The notes below the pieces were generated by a model. It had not been told where the DNA came from. It searched no databases and saw only the letters and a list, made by a program, of their open reading frames with translations. A DNA stretch of 64,000 nucleotides, taken from Streptomyces spinoverrucosus. GTDB lineage: Bacteria > Actinomycetota > Actinomycetes > Streptomycetales > Streptomycetaceae. Below, one piece after another: positions 24,619-32,860 of this stretch. The stretch spans positions 5,406,001-5,470,000 of the forward strand of contig NZ_JADPZX010000001.1 of the NCBI RefSeq assembly GCF_015712165.1, in the 5' to 3' direction. The translations under genes were made by a program, and so were the position numbers. Within the stretch, counting starts at the first letter, position 1. Every line of letters starts with the position of its first letter.

Positions 24619-25261
24619 ACTCGCGTACCCGATCGGCCAGCTCGAGGAGCCCCTCAATCCGGAAAGTGGGCAGTTCCCTCGCTTCGTCGCTGTTCCACTG
24701 AATCGTGGCCCACGGCCCGCGATGCACGAGCGCGGTGTGCATCCCCGCCTCGCCGGCCGGTCGGATGTCGTTGTCGCACCGATCACCGACGTACAGGATC
24801 TCCCCGACCTCGAAGGGCACGACGGCGGCGACCCGCTTGAAGAACTCGGGCTCGGGCTTGCTGGCGCCCCAGTCGTCGGACGTACCGATCAGGTCGACGT
24901 CATCGGAGAAGAGATCGCGCAAGATCCGTCCCGCTCGCACCGTCTGGTTACCGGCGATGCCGAGCCACAGCCCGTCTGCCCGGAGCCGTTGCAGCGTGGG
25001 CCGTACGTCCGCGTACAGATCCTTTTCCCCGAAGGCCTCCGGCTGTCCGGCGTCGGCCCGCTTCTGCCGCTCCTCGTAGAGGTCGAACCCGGGCCGGAAC
25101 TCCTGGAATGTCTCCCGGTAGTCCCGACCCTGTGCGATCACCGCTCCGAACATCGCGTGGAACGTGTGCCTCGGTACCTCCAGCCAGTCGGCCCAGGTGC
25201 CGTACTCCCGGGTCTCGTCCACCAGGCACTCACCGACGTCGAAGACGACTGCACGAATCAT
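24599..25261 (-). CDS. HAD-family hydrolase
   Basis: A 220-residue HAD protein of haloacid-dehalogenase type. Motif I is FDVGECLVDE, in which the nucleophile Asp8 is present but the usual second Asp two residues later is Gly10. Motif II is GIAGNQT, motif III the Lys of ASKPEPEFF, and motif IV YVGDRCDNDIRPA. The altered motif I is known in part of this family and would favour a reaction other than standard phosphate hydrolysis. It overlaps the regulator gene by 20 bp, tail to tail. Confidence 0.83.
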   Translation of the reverse strand: MIRAVVFDVGECLVDETREYGTWADWLEVPRHTFHAMFGAVIAQGRDYRETFQEFRPGFDLYEERQKRADAGQPEAFGEKDLYADVRPTLQRLRADGLWLGIAGNQTVRAGRILRDLFSDDVDLIGTSDDWGASKPEPEFFKRVAAVVPFEVGEILYVGDRCDNDIRPAGEAGMHTALVHRGPWATIQWNSDEARELPTFRIEGLLELADRVREFNDSAR

Positions 25262-25656
25262 GGGAAGCAGGGTATCGAGACGCTGCGTGCTGGTGGGTGC
25301 CCCCTACCGTTCGAACCGTGACGCAGGAGTACGCGGCCGCGCTCATCGACCCGCGTTTATGAAGCAATGTGGGGACGGGAGATGGTCACGAATCACGAAC
25401 GGCTCGGGCGTTCGTAGGTGCAAGGTCCGCAACGAGAAGCTGGACATCGGTGAGGATGCTCAGTTCGGGCTCAGCGGTATGAGGCTGGTAACGGGTACGG
25501 CCTTACTGACCTCTTCCGCTGGCACGCCTACCGCGCGGACCTCGCTGACAAGGCAGAGCCTATGTGGGCGAGTTGATCGTCAACCAGGACGCCCTCAAGC
25601 GAACGACGAGCCCACTGTTCTCCCATGAGCACACTGCTACGACGAAACAGTCCGTT
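25262..25656. other. Gene-free interval with possible eroded coding fragments
   Basis: About 395 bp without an intact gene. Two short stretches on the plus strand read like protein: GLTDLFRWHAYRADLADK ends at a stop near 25577, and the next frame continues ELIVNQDALKRTTSPLF. This is what a frameshifted remnant would look like, but the parent family is not recognisable. Confidence 0.3.
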
Positions 25657-26487
25657 TCAATCATAGCCTTGATCAGCACCCTGCTCAGCCAACCCGCCTT
25701 CTGGGCCAGCTGGCGCCAATAGCCGTGTGGCTAGTGCCGCTCTCACCTTCTCCGCAGCCCTGTTTGGATCTTCGTGTTCCCACACTCGGACTACGGTCCA
25801 CCCGTGCTCCCGAAGCCGCCGGTTCGTGTCCGCGTCGCGCGCTTGGTTGCCCTCGATCTTGTCTTTCCAGAAGCGGGAGCGCTTCATGGCGGGACGGTAG
25901 TGATCTGGACATCCATGCCAGTAGCATCCGTCTACAAAGACTGCGACTCGAGCCTTAGTGAAGACCAGGTCAGCCGTGCGGCGGAGGTCGGGCAATGGTC
26001 GGGCGTTCACCCGGTAGCGCAGGCCCTTGCCATGGAGGATCGAACGGAGCAGCAGCTCCGGTTTCGTATCTCGCCCTTTGTTGGCGGCCATGACGGCACG
26101 CACAGCTGTCGAGGATGCTTCAGAGCCGGCGGGCAGTTCCTCGTCGGTAACCAGGCCAGCTTCGCGAGCCACTGCCCAGGCCTGGGCAAGGTTGGCGACC
26201 CGAGTCGCCGCGTTGACCTCGCCCACGTAGCGCTCTCGAGTCTGGCCCTGTTGGGACCACCGCAGGTATGCGCGTATACGGCGAGTACGGCGGTAGACCC
26301 GGAAGGCGATAGAGCCAGTGGCACGCTCCCCGCTATCAAGCACGACGACCCGGCGGTGACGCCCACCAGCAGCGCGGTCCTGCTCTGCGGACCGGGCAGA
26401 CTGGGACATGCCCTGCCTGGGCTTCCAGGCCTGCTCGGATGGTAGCCGGTCCCTCCACCCATGCTGATTCTTGGTCGGTTCAGTCAT
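25657..26487 (-). CDS. vsr: Vsr-like DNA mismatch endonuclease with N-terminal extension
   Basis: A 276-residue protein. Residues 128-250 match very-short-patch-repair endonuclease: NKGRDTKPELLLRSILHGKGLRYRV, DLVF with the catalytic Asp173, VFVDGCYWHGCPDHY with the active-site His191 and zinc cysteine, and RRLREHGWTVVRVWEHE. Vsr nicks next to T:G mismatches caused by deamination of 5-methylcytosine. The first 120 residues are an extra basic domain (YRRTRRIRAYLRWSQQGQTRERYVGE) of unknown fold, possibly DNA-binding. Its start overlaps the methyltransferase stop as ATGA, the classical Dcm-Vsr pairing. Confidence 0.87.
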   Translation of the reverse strand: MTEPTKNQHGWRDRLPSEQAWKPRQGMSQSARSAEQDRAAGGRHRRVVVLDSGERATGSIAFRVYRRTRRIRAYLRWSQQGQTRERYVGEVNAATRVANLAQAWAVAREAGLVTDEELPAGSEASSTAVRAVMAANKGRDTKPELLLRSILHGKGLRYRVNARPLPDLRRTADLVFTKARVAVFVDGCYWHGCPDHYRPAMKRSRFWKDKIEGNQARDADTNRRLREHGWTVVRVWEHEDPNRAAEKVRAALATRLLAPAGPEGGLAEQGADQGYD

Positions 26488-27803
26488 GTCAACCTCTCGG
26501 CGTCATCGAGAGCGGCTCGGACTGCCTTGGCGAAGGCCTCGCCGAGCTTGACCGGGACGGCGTTGCCGAGCTGGCGCATCTTCTCGCCACGCGGTCCTGC
26601 AAGGACCCAGTCATCAGGAAAGGTCATGACACGTGCGGTCTCGCGGACTGTCATATAGCGGTAACCGGTGTCGTCAAACGTCGGATCATCGAGTCGCAGC
26701 ACCGACTCGCCGCCAGGCACGCCATGAACGCCCGCTTTCACCGTCTTAGCAGGGCGATCGAGTTCGTTGGGTGTGTGGCCGGTGTAAACGCGGGCGCCGG
26801 GCCAGCCCATGTGATCCGGGATATGGCCTGCAAGTCGCTTGCCATGAACATCCTCCAGCTCGATAGGAGGCAGGGGCCTACCTTCGTTCTCATCGATCCC
26901 GGCGAGCGCGTCGCGCAGGGTGCGCCACGGCTCCTTGTCATCAGGAACGAGGGACACTGGTGGCAGATTTGCCATGACCCGGTCTCGAACGGCATCGATT
27001 CCCTGGACGTCGTCGTAACGCTTCCAGTAACTCCCATCATGCATTGAGTCGATGAGGGCCGCCTCAGAGAACCGAGGTTCCGGCCTGTGTCTGTCCCAGT
27101 CCACACCGAGGTCGGAGCGAAACGCGACGATCATGACTCGGTGTCGGATCTGCGGCACCCCGTAATCCGCAGCATTCACCGGCATGTACGCAACGTCGTA
27201 CCGCTCAGACGGATCAGTGTCGCCGCTTGCGAGCACTCCCCGTAGAACCCGGTCATGTTCTTCCCAGGTGGCCCCCTCCGCTCGCCGAACGAACGGAAGG
27301 CTCATCTCTCGAATGATGTACTGGAAGTATGGCTCAAAAGAGCGCCGTAGCAGGCCCCGTACGTTCTCGCAAACGACAGCCTTGGGGCGCATCTCGCGGA
27401 TGGCCCGGAACATTTCCGGGAACATGTTCCGCGCGTCCTCGGTACCCTTCGCCACCCCCCCAAGGCTGAACGGTTGGCAGGGAGGGCCGCCGGCGAGGAC
27501 GTCCACCTCGGCGTCCTTGAGGAACTCGAACGAGGGGATGTCCCGCACATCGCCGGGGGTTAGGGGCCAGCCAGCGGCACGGCGGCCGGGATGCCCCTCC
27601 CCTGGCCTAGGCATGGATGTGTCTCTCGGGTCGCGAGGCTTCGCCCCGTTCTCGATCAGCGTCTCCAAAGCGCGCTTGTTGAACTCGTTGACCAGGAGTG
27701 GCCGAAAGCCAGCGTTGTGCACAGCCATGGCCAAGCCGCCGCCACCCGCGAAAAGCTCAACGGACGTCCGGTTGGCAGACTTTTGTTTCCCCTGATCAGA
27801 CAT
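26484..27803 (-). CDS. C5-cytosine DNA methyltransferase
   Basis: A 439-residue enzyme with the ordered C5-methyltransferase motifs: I ELFAGGGGLAMAV, IV GGPPCQPFS with nucleophile Cys109, VI CENVRG, VIII NAADYGVPQIRHRV and X MRQLGNAVPV. It transfers methyl from SAM to cytosine C5. The target site cannot be read directly. The two Eco29kI-like nucleases on the other strand suggest a GC-only palindrome such as CCGCGG, the known Eco29kI site. The start at ATG 27803 has no clear ribosome site; a TTG at 27809 would be two codons upstream. Confidence 0.9.
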   Translation of the reverse strand: MSDQGKQKSANRTSVELFAGGGGLAMAVHNAGFRPLLVNEFNKRALETLIENGAKPRDPRDTSMPRPGEGHPGRRAAGWPLTPGDVRDIPSFEFLKDAEVDVLAGGPPCQPFSLGGVAKGTEDARNMFPEMFRAIREMRPKAVVCENVRGLLRRSFEPYFQYIIREMSLPFVRRAEGATWEEHDRVLRGVLASGDTDPSERYDVAYMPVNAADYGVPQIRHRVMIVAFRSDLGVDWDRHRPEPRFSEAALIDSMHDGSYWKRYDDVQGIDAVRDRVMANLPPVSLVPDDKEPWRTLRDALAGIDENEGRPLPPIELEDVHGKRLAGHIPDHMGWPGARVYTGHTPNELDRPAKTVKAGVHGVPGGESVLRLDDPTFDDTGYRYMTVRETARVMTFPDDWVLAGPRGEKMRQLGNAVPVKLGEAFAKAVRAALDDAERLT

Positions 27804-27930
27804 GCGCAAAGCATACCGCGGAGTTGTTGATCATGGGAACCAAGTCCTGAGACGCACGCCCGCATCGGGGATCTCGCTCGCTAGAGTGGCCGTCGCTGCA
27901 GGTGACGCCATCAGTGGGAGGGGTGCCGGC

Positions 27931-28653
27931 GTGTCCAACGAGACAGGCGGGTCAGTGGGACCGAAGCGGGTCATACGTGGGAGTTGGAGACAGTACGCCA
28001 CTCGCCCCGAGCCGTACGACCCGCTCAAGCTGGAGAATCTGGGTCGAAGCATCGAAATGCAGATGCTGCAAATGGAGCCAGAGCCAATTACGGATGTGCA
28101 TCCGATGCTAGGGGCGGGCATTTACGCAATTTATTACGTTGGTCATCACCCTCTGTATGAGCCAATCTCTGACGGTTGCCGCACGCCCATCTATGTTGGG
28201 AAAGCCGTGCATAAAGGGGGACGCAAGGGGCTGACTAGCTCGGGCGAAGGCGAGGCACCTCTGTGGGAACGGATCAAAGAGCATAGAACATCCCTTGAGC
28301 AGGCTGTGGACCTGGACGCCGACGAGTTCCATGTCCGCTATCTTGTCGCTGTCGATTTCTTCGTTTCTCTGGCTGAACAGCTCATGATCAGGCAGTTCCG
28401 TCCATTGTGGAATACCTTGGTTGACGGTTTTGGTAACCACGCACCCGGCGGCGGTAGGAGTAATCAACGTCGCCCCCCGTGGGATGAACTGCATCCCGGC
28501 CGGCCGTGGTCTAGCCCGGACCGGATGCCCACGCCGAGCAAGCAGTCCGCTGAGCAATCCCGTCTTCTGATTGAGCGCCGCTGGAACCAAGAGGAACCAC
28601 CGCCCTCGCAGGAAACCCTCACGTTTCCCGATATTCTGCCTGATGAGCTGTAG
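27931..28653 (+). CDS. Eco29kI-family GIY-YIG restriction endonuclease, first copy
   Basis: A 240-residue protein starting at GTG 27931 after GGGAGGGG; the frame is open upstream to 27802 without a ribosome site. The GIY-YIG fold is visible as GAGIYAIYYVGHHPLY and PIYVGKAVHKGG, then ERIKEHRTSL, with FHVRYLVAVDFFVSLAEQLMIRQFRPLWN carrying the metal-binding Glu and WNTLVDGFGNH the conserved Asn. Eco29kI-type enzymes cut CCGCGG as dimers. Codons such as ATT, TTT and AAA are much commoner than in neighbouring genes, a sign of acquisition. It faces away from the methyltransferase. Confidence 0.86.
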   Translation: MSNETGGSVGPKRVIRGSWRQYATRPEPYDPLKLENLGRSIEMQMLQMEPEPITDVHPMLGAGIYAIYYVGHHPLYEPISDGCRTPIYVGKAVHKGGRKGLTSSGEGEAPLWERIKEHRTSLEQAVDLDADEFHVRYLVAVDFFVSLAEQLMIRQFRPLWNTLVDGFGNHAPGGGRSNQRRPPWDELHPGRPWSSPDRMPTPSKQSAEQSRLLIERRWNQEEPPPSQETLTFPDILPDEL

Positions 28654-28676
28654 CGGCCCGCTTGGACTATGCTGAT

Positions 28677-29558
28677 ATGTCGATATCACCTCCGGATCAC
28701 CTCTCGGGCGACGCTCGTGGGCGATTCAACCCGCTAGGCCTTGGACAGTTGAGCGAGGACCTGCGCCGCGCCCTGGAGGCCAGGCCTAAGGTGGGGCTGG
28801 CCGATCTACGGTCGTTCCAGGGGGCGGGCCTTTACGCTCTCTACTACCGGGGTGCCTTTCCGATCTACGCGCCTCTTCGGGGCACAAACGTTCCCCTCTA
28901 TGTAGGAAAGGCCGAGGCTGGGAATAGCAGCTATGGTGACCCGCCGAATGAGCGGCTTCCTAAACTGTATAAGCGGATAGACAAGCATCGCGCCAGCATC
29001 AAGGAAGCAGACAACCTTTCGGTCGCCGACTTTGACGTGCGCTACTTGCTGCTGGACGACGTGTGGATCGTCCTGGGCGAAAGGGCCCTGCTGCGTGCCT
29101 ACAGCCCAGTGCTATGGAACACGCTGCTTACCGGATTCGGGTCGAATCCCGCCGGCAGAGCGCGCACTAACCCCCGTTCGTACTGGGACACGATGCATCC
29201 CGGCCGACCTCGCGCTGCGAACTACCTTTGCAACCGCACTCTGACGCGCCATGAGGTCAATGTCCGCGTGGAGGAGGGCATAGATGTGTCCTTGATGGCA
29301 CCGGGCGCTGATCGTGACGGAGCGCTGGCGGCGCTGCGGAAGCGTAAATACAGGCCCATCTGGTCGCTCCCGGGCAAGAGAGATGAGGGTAAACGCCTCG
29401 TCGTCTATAGGCCTGATGCGTTCGCGGAGGAGAACGCCGCGTTCGGGGTGTCCGCTGACTCTGAGGAGTGGCGTGAGGCTGACACATCCATCAGCGTTGC
29501 CGCAGAACCCGACACCAACGAACTCGAAGAAGGTGACGGCGATCAGGACGATGGGTGA
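28677..29558 (+). CDS. Eco29kI-family GIY-YIG restriction endonuclease, second copy
   Basis: A 293-residue paralogue lying 23 bp after the first. It repeats the same layout: GAGLYALYYRGAFPIY, PLYVGKAEAG, LYKRIDKHRASI, FDVRYLLLDDVWIVLGERALLRAYSPVLWNTLLTGFGSN and WDTMHPGRPRA. It then extends by about 80 residues with a basic segment (ALRKRKYRPIWSLPGKRDEGKR) and an acidic tail absent from the first copy. Both copies keep the GIY, YIG, Glu and Asn positions, so both could be active. They may form a heterodimer or recognise different sites. Confidence 0.85.
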   Translation: MSISPPDHLSGDARGRFNPLGLGQLSEDLRRALEARPKVGLADLRSFQGAGLYALYYRGAFPIYAPLRGTNVPLYVGKAEAGNSSYGDPPNERLPKLYKRIDKHRASIKEADNLSVADFDVRYLLLDDVWIVLGERALLRAYSPVLWNTLLTGFGSNPAGRARTNPRSYWDTMHPGRPRAANYLCNRTLTRHEVNVRVEEGIDVSLMAPGADRDGALAALRKRKYRPIWSLPGKRDEGKRLVVYRPDAFAEENAAFGVSADSEEWREADTSISVAAEPDTNELEEGDGDQDDG

Positions 29559-29761
29559 CGGGGAGCCGTGGGTGGCACTCGTAGCCGCATCTCGCAGCTG
29601 AAGTCCTTAACCTGTGTCTCGCGGCGATCAAGGGCCTCATGGCTGACCTCGTGGGTGCATCAGGGGTACTGCGCCCTGGTGCGTTTTCGACGTGCCTGCG
29701 AGCGAGTTGGTGTCGAGCCTTAAGACTGGCGCCTCGCCACTGAGCGGCGTGAGAGCGACTG

Positions 29762-30985
29762 ATGGGCGCGCGCGTACCGGACAAGATTGCATCGCCTGTG
29801 GTCGCGCAGCTGACTCCGTCTGGATCAAAGGTGATTGAGGTGGCTAACGTTTGGCACATGCCACTTCGTGACCTGCTCATCCGCATCGCGGAAATCTACG
29901 ATGCCAATGCCTTGGCATCCAACGACGTACCGGGCCAGGCTCTCCTCCGCAGTGTGAAGGAGAGGGATGATCTCCCATTGCCGCCTGGCTTCACCGCAGA
30001 CGGACACGGAGGTCAGGGCTTCGCAAGTAGCACCCCATGGATCGGTGTCTACGATCCGGAAATCAACACGGAGCCGCATGATGGTCTGTATCTCGCCTAC
30101 ATCTTCAGCGCCGATCTATCGGTCGTGACACTGACCTTGCAGCAGGGAGTGACGAGCCTCAAGAAGAAATTTCCCGGCCGCCCAGATCTACGGCGTGAGC
30201 TGCGGGAGCGTGCGAAGCGTCTGCGTGCCGCGCTACCACCAGCCCTGGCGCCGAGTTGGAGCCACCAGCCGATCTTCGGCTCCAAGGACTGGCGTCCACG
30301 GTCGTATGAAGCGGGCAGCGTTGTGGCACGACGCTACGAGATCGCGAACTTGCCCTCAGAAGAGAGCCTTCGCACTGACCTGCTCGAGGCTTCGCGACTT
30401 CTTCGTGACGTGGCTGTGGCGCAGCGTGTCCATCTCCAAATACCGGCCGTGGACGATCTTGTAGTGGAGTACCTACCCGAGGAACACTCGACCAGCGATG
30501 CCCTGGACAACTTCTGCCCTAAGGACAGCAGTGACTACTACGTTCACGTAAAGGGCGGCAAGCGTCGGAGAACGAGGAGTCATGAAGAGCTCATCAAGGA
30601 CTTCGGATACCACTCAGTCGCTTGTGGATACACCCCCATAATCGCCGGTATGCATCCACGGGACTTGGTCCTACGCAGTAGTCGTGAGAGTTCACAACGT
30701 TCCTGGCTTGTCGAAGGGAAGACCGTGAAGAATGGCAACACGACGAACGCCGTACGCCAGGCCGTCGGCCAGCTCTTCGAATACAGCCACTTCTGGCACG
30801 AGAAGCGAGGCGAGCCCAAGCCCCACCTCATAGCTCTGTTCACCGAGGGCATAGGGCACTACGTGGAGTACCTAGAGGAACATGGGATCGCCTCGATATG
30901 GCGCTCTGGCGATGGTTGGAGCGGCTCGCCCAAGGCCGCGTCGTGGGGGCTAGTGTCAAATCCGAAGATGAAAGACCTAACGTAG
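29762..30985 (+). CDS. MrcB N-domain (DUF3578) fused to a PD-(D/E)xK nuclease
   Basis: A 407-residue protein. Residues 33-190 match the MrcB/DUF3578 domain that precedes McrB-like ATPases (MPLRDLLIRIAEIYDANA, STPWIGVYDPEI, DGLYLAYIFSADLSVVTLTLQQGV). Residues 255-345 hold a PD-(D/E)xK core: Asp301 in HPRDLVLR, Glu318-x-Lys320 in WLVEGKTV, then AVRQAVGQLFEY. There is no AAA+ NTPase. The layout suggests a single-chain modification-dependent (type IV) restriction enzyme. The ATG at 29762 has only a weak leader, and Met33 (29858) is an alternative start. Confidence 0.78.
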   Translation: MGARVPDKIASPVVAQLTPSGSKVIEVANVWHMPLRDLLIRIAEIYDANALASNDVPGQALLRSVKERDDLPLPPGFTADGHGGQGFASSTPWIGVYDPEINTEPHDGLYLAYIFSADLSVVTLTLQQGVTSLKKKFPGRPDLRRELRERAKRLRAALPPALAPSWSHQPIFGSKDWRPRSYEAGSVVARRYEIANLPSEESLRTDLLEASRLLRDVAVAQRVHLQIPAVDDLVVEYLPEEHSTSDALDNFCPKDSSDYYVHVKGGKRRRTRSHEELIKDFGYHSVACGYTPIIAGMHPRDLVLRSSRESSQRSWLVEGKTVKNGNTTNAVRQAVGQLFEYSHFWHEKRGEPKPHLIALFTEGIGHYVEYLEEHGIASIWRSGDGWSGSPKAASWGLVSNPKMKDLT

Positions 30986-31500
30986 CGCCTCCAAAGAGCA
31001 GTGGGAGGAAGCGTCCCGCGAGGGAACTTGTGCTCGCCCACAGAGGATCACGCGCGGCTAGCAAGGGTGCCCATCGTCTAGGCGCGATTGCCGATTGGAC
31101 GTCCGCTGCCGAGAGGTGGCCGTCACGGGGATGTTGGTCTGCCGCTGGCTTCAAGTGGGCCACGGCCGCCCGGTTTTTGTGAGGGTGGCGGTTCCGGGGC
31201 GAGTGTCAAGAGCGCCCTTCGGGCGTCGGCTTCGCCGATTTCGCTTCGCTCCACTCTTGACACTCGCCCCTCCACCGCGGGGTTTTCCTGGCCGGGCGGC
31301 CCAGGGGTGGGGCGGCGGGGACGGTGGGGTGGTGGGTGAGGCTCGTGGCCGGGTGCTGGTGCGTGGGTTGTGTGCGGGTGCGGGTGCGGGTGCCTGCGTT
31401 GTGGGCGGGTGCTTGCGTTGTGTGCCGGGGTCGTGCGAGCTCGCTGGGGTGGCGTGACGGCTGTCGAGGTTCGTTGGTTCGGGGTTTCGGTCGGCGGTTC
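30986..31500. other. Gene-free interval holding the right inverted-repeat copy
   Basis: The first 145 bp show nothing I can name. 31133-31354 is the dispersed repeat. From about 31355 to 31440 the sequence is a GTGCGG-rich low-complexity run. No promoter or RNA gene is evident. Confidence 0.5.
31133..31354 (-). repeat. Right copy of the ~215 bp dispersed inverted repeat
   Basis: Reading the minus strand gives the sequence of 16405-16619 with few changes, including the GAGTGTCAAGAG / CTCTTGACACTC hairpin. This copy has about nine extra bases (GCTTCGCTC) in the hairpin loop. It marks the right edge of the accessory segment, directly after the MrcB-like nuclease gene. Confidence 0.82.
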
Positions 31501-32517
31501 CTATGCCTGCGTGCCGTGGCAGTCCCCGTACGTCCGGTCTGTTCCGCACCAGCACACGGCCGTCCGCTCCGGAGGCCACGTCACCGCTCTGCCTCGGGCC
31601 GCGAGGGTTGTTGCGTACTGGGGGAGCAGGGTCGCGTCGGCCGGGGTTGTGCCCTCCGAGGCGGCGAAGGCCTCGTAGGACGGGACCGTGCCCGTTACTA
31701 CGCCCAGGTTGGGTGTGCCCGAGGCGGAGAGTTCCCGGAGGGAGGCCTCTATCGTCGACAGGTGGTCCTCGTGTGAGGGGTATTCCGAGGTCAGGGACGG
31801 GTACGCCGTCAGCAGCTCCGTCAGTTCGGCCTTCGGCCAGTGCAGTATCGCCACCGGGAACGGGCGGGAGAGGGCCTCTCTGTAGGCGCCGAGTTCTGCT
31901 CGGAGGCGGGAGATTTCCGCTTCCAGCTCCGCCGGGTTGTCCGAGCCCAGGGACCATACGCGTTTCGGGTCGTGGAGTTCGTCCAGGGTGACCGGCATGG
32001 AGTGCAGGGTGTCGGCCAGGGTGTCCCAGTCGTCGTGGGGGAGGCCCAGCATGCGGCGTACCCGGTGGCGGCCGAAGAAGAGGGGGTGCGTGGACTGTGG
32101 GGGCTTCGGCGCGTCCCCGGACAGGAGGCGGGTGGCCTCCGTGAAGATCTCCTGCGCCGTTTCCAGCTCGTCGTGTGATTCGAGGGCCTCGGCCACGATC
32201 ACCCAGGGGGCCGGGTCGCGCGGGGACGCCGTGCGGATGCCGTCGATGATCGCTCGGGCCTCGGCCTCGTGGCCGTACTCCCAGAGGTTCGAGGCCTTGA
32301 GGGCGCGGATCAGGTACGGGTTCTCCAGGCCGTCCCCGGAGGACAGCAGGCGGTCGTACAGCGCGGTCGCGGCGGGGCGGTCGCCGGACAGTTCCAGGTG
32401 GGCCGCGGCCCGCAGCAGCAGGGCCTCGGTGTCCTCGGGATAGAGGCCGGCGGTTCGCTCCAGGCGGGCCGCCTCGGTGGTGTGGTCGACATTCTCGGCA
32501 GGCGTGTCGGGGCGCAT
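31501..32517 (-). CDS. TPR-repeat protein with C-terminal SEC-C zinc motif
   Basis: A 338-residue protein. Residues 10-140 are tetratricopeptide-like helices (YPEDTEALLLRAAAHLELSGDR, WEYGHEAEARAIIDGIRTASPRDPAPWVIVAEAL). The extreme C-terminus is a SEC-C motif, CWCGTDRTYGDCHG, which binds one zinc through C-x-C and C-H as in SecA. The combination is common in Streptomyces hypothetical proteins and suggests protein or ribosome binding. ATG 32517 fits the family start. Confidence 0.82.
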   Translation of the reverse strand: MRPDTPAENVDHTTEAARLERTAGLYPEDTEALLLRAAAHLELSGDRPAATALYDRLLSSGDGLENPYLIRALKASNLWEYGHEAEARAIIDGIRTASPRDPAPWVIVAEALESHDELETAQEIFTEATRLLSGDAPKPPQSTHPLFFGRHRVRRMLGLPHDDWDTLADTLHSMPVTLDELHDPKRVWSLGSDNPAELEAEISRLRAELGAYREALSRPFPVAILHWPKAELTELLTAYPSLTSEYPSHEDHLSTIEASLRELSASGTPNLGVVTGTVPSYEAFAASEGTTPADATLLPQYATTLAARGRAVTWPPERTAVCWCGTDRTYGDCHGTQA

Positions 32518-32860
32518 GGGGGACACCGTACTGCCGTGCGGTGACAAAGGTCAGGTGGGTGCCAGTGCCAGTGCCGGTGCTTGTCAGGGCGGTAGGGACG
32601 TGCGGTGGCCGGCCGCGGCCCGGGCAGTCGGCCGTGTCGCCGGGCCGCAGGGGAGGGGGATCGCTGCGTTACGCCGTGACGGTCCGGCCGGTGCGGAGCT
32701 GCGCGAGCAGGTGCGTAACGGACCGCCCGCCATCCGTGCGGCCGTGGGGCTGGCCCCGAGCAGGACGTCGCCGCCGAACAGCCGCCCCGCCTGCTCGCCG
32801 AGGACATCAGCAGTCGCCGTCCGACAGGACCCCACCGCCCGGCTGCGGGACAGTGAGGGT
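32518..32860. other. Gene-free interval, 343 bp
   Basis: High-GC spacer between the divergent SEC-C and VOC genes. Open frames exist on both strands but lack ribosome sites and recognisable domains. It must hold the two divergent promoters, which I cannot pick out. Confidence 0.5.

Noticed and set aside
27802..27930. N-terminal extension of the first Eco29kI-like protein
   Set aside because: The GTG at 27931 has a good ribosome site, and the upstream part overlaps the divergent promoter and methyltransferase start.
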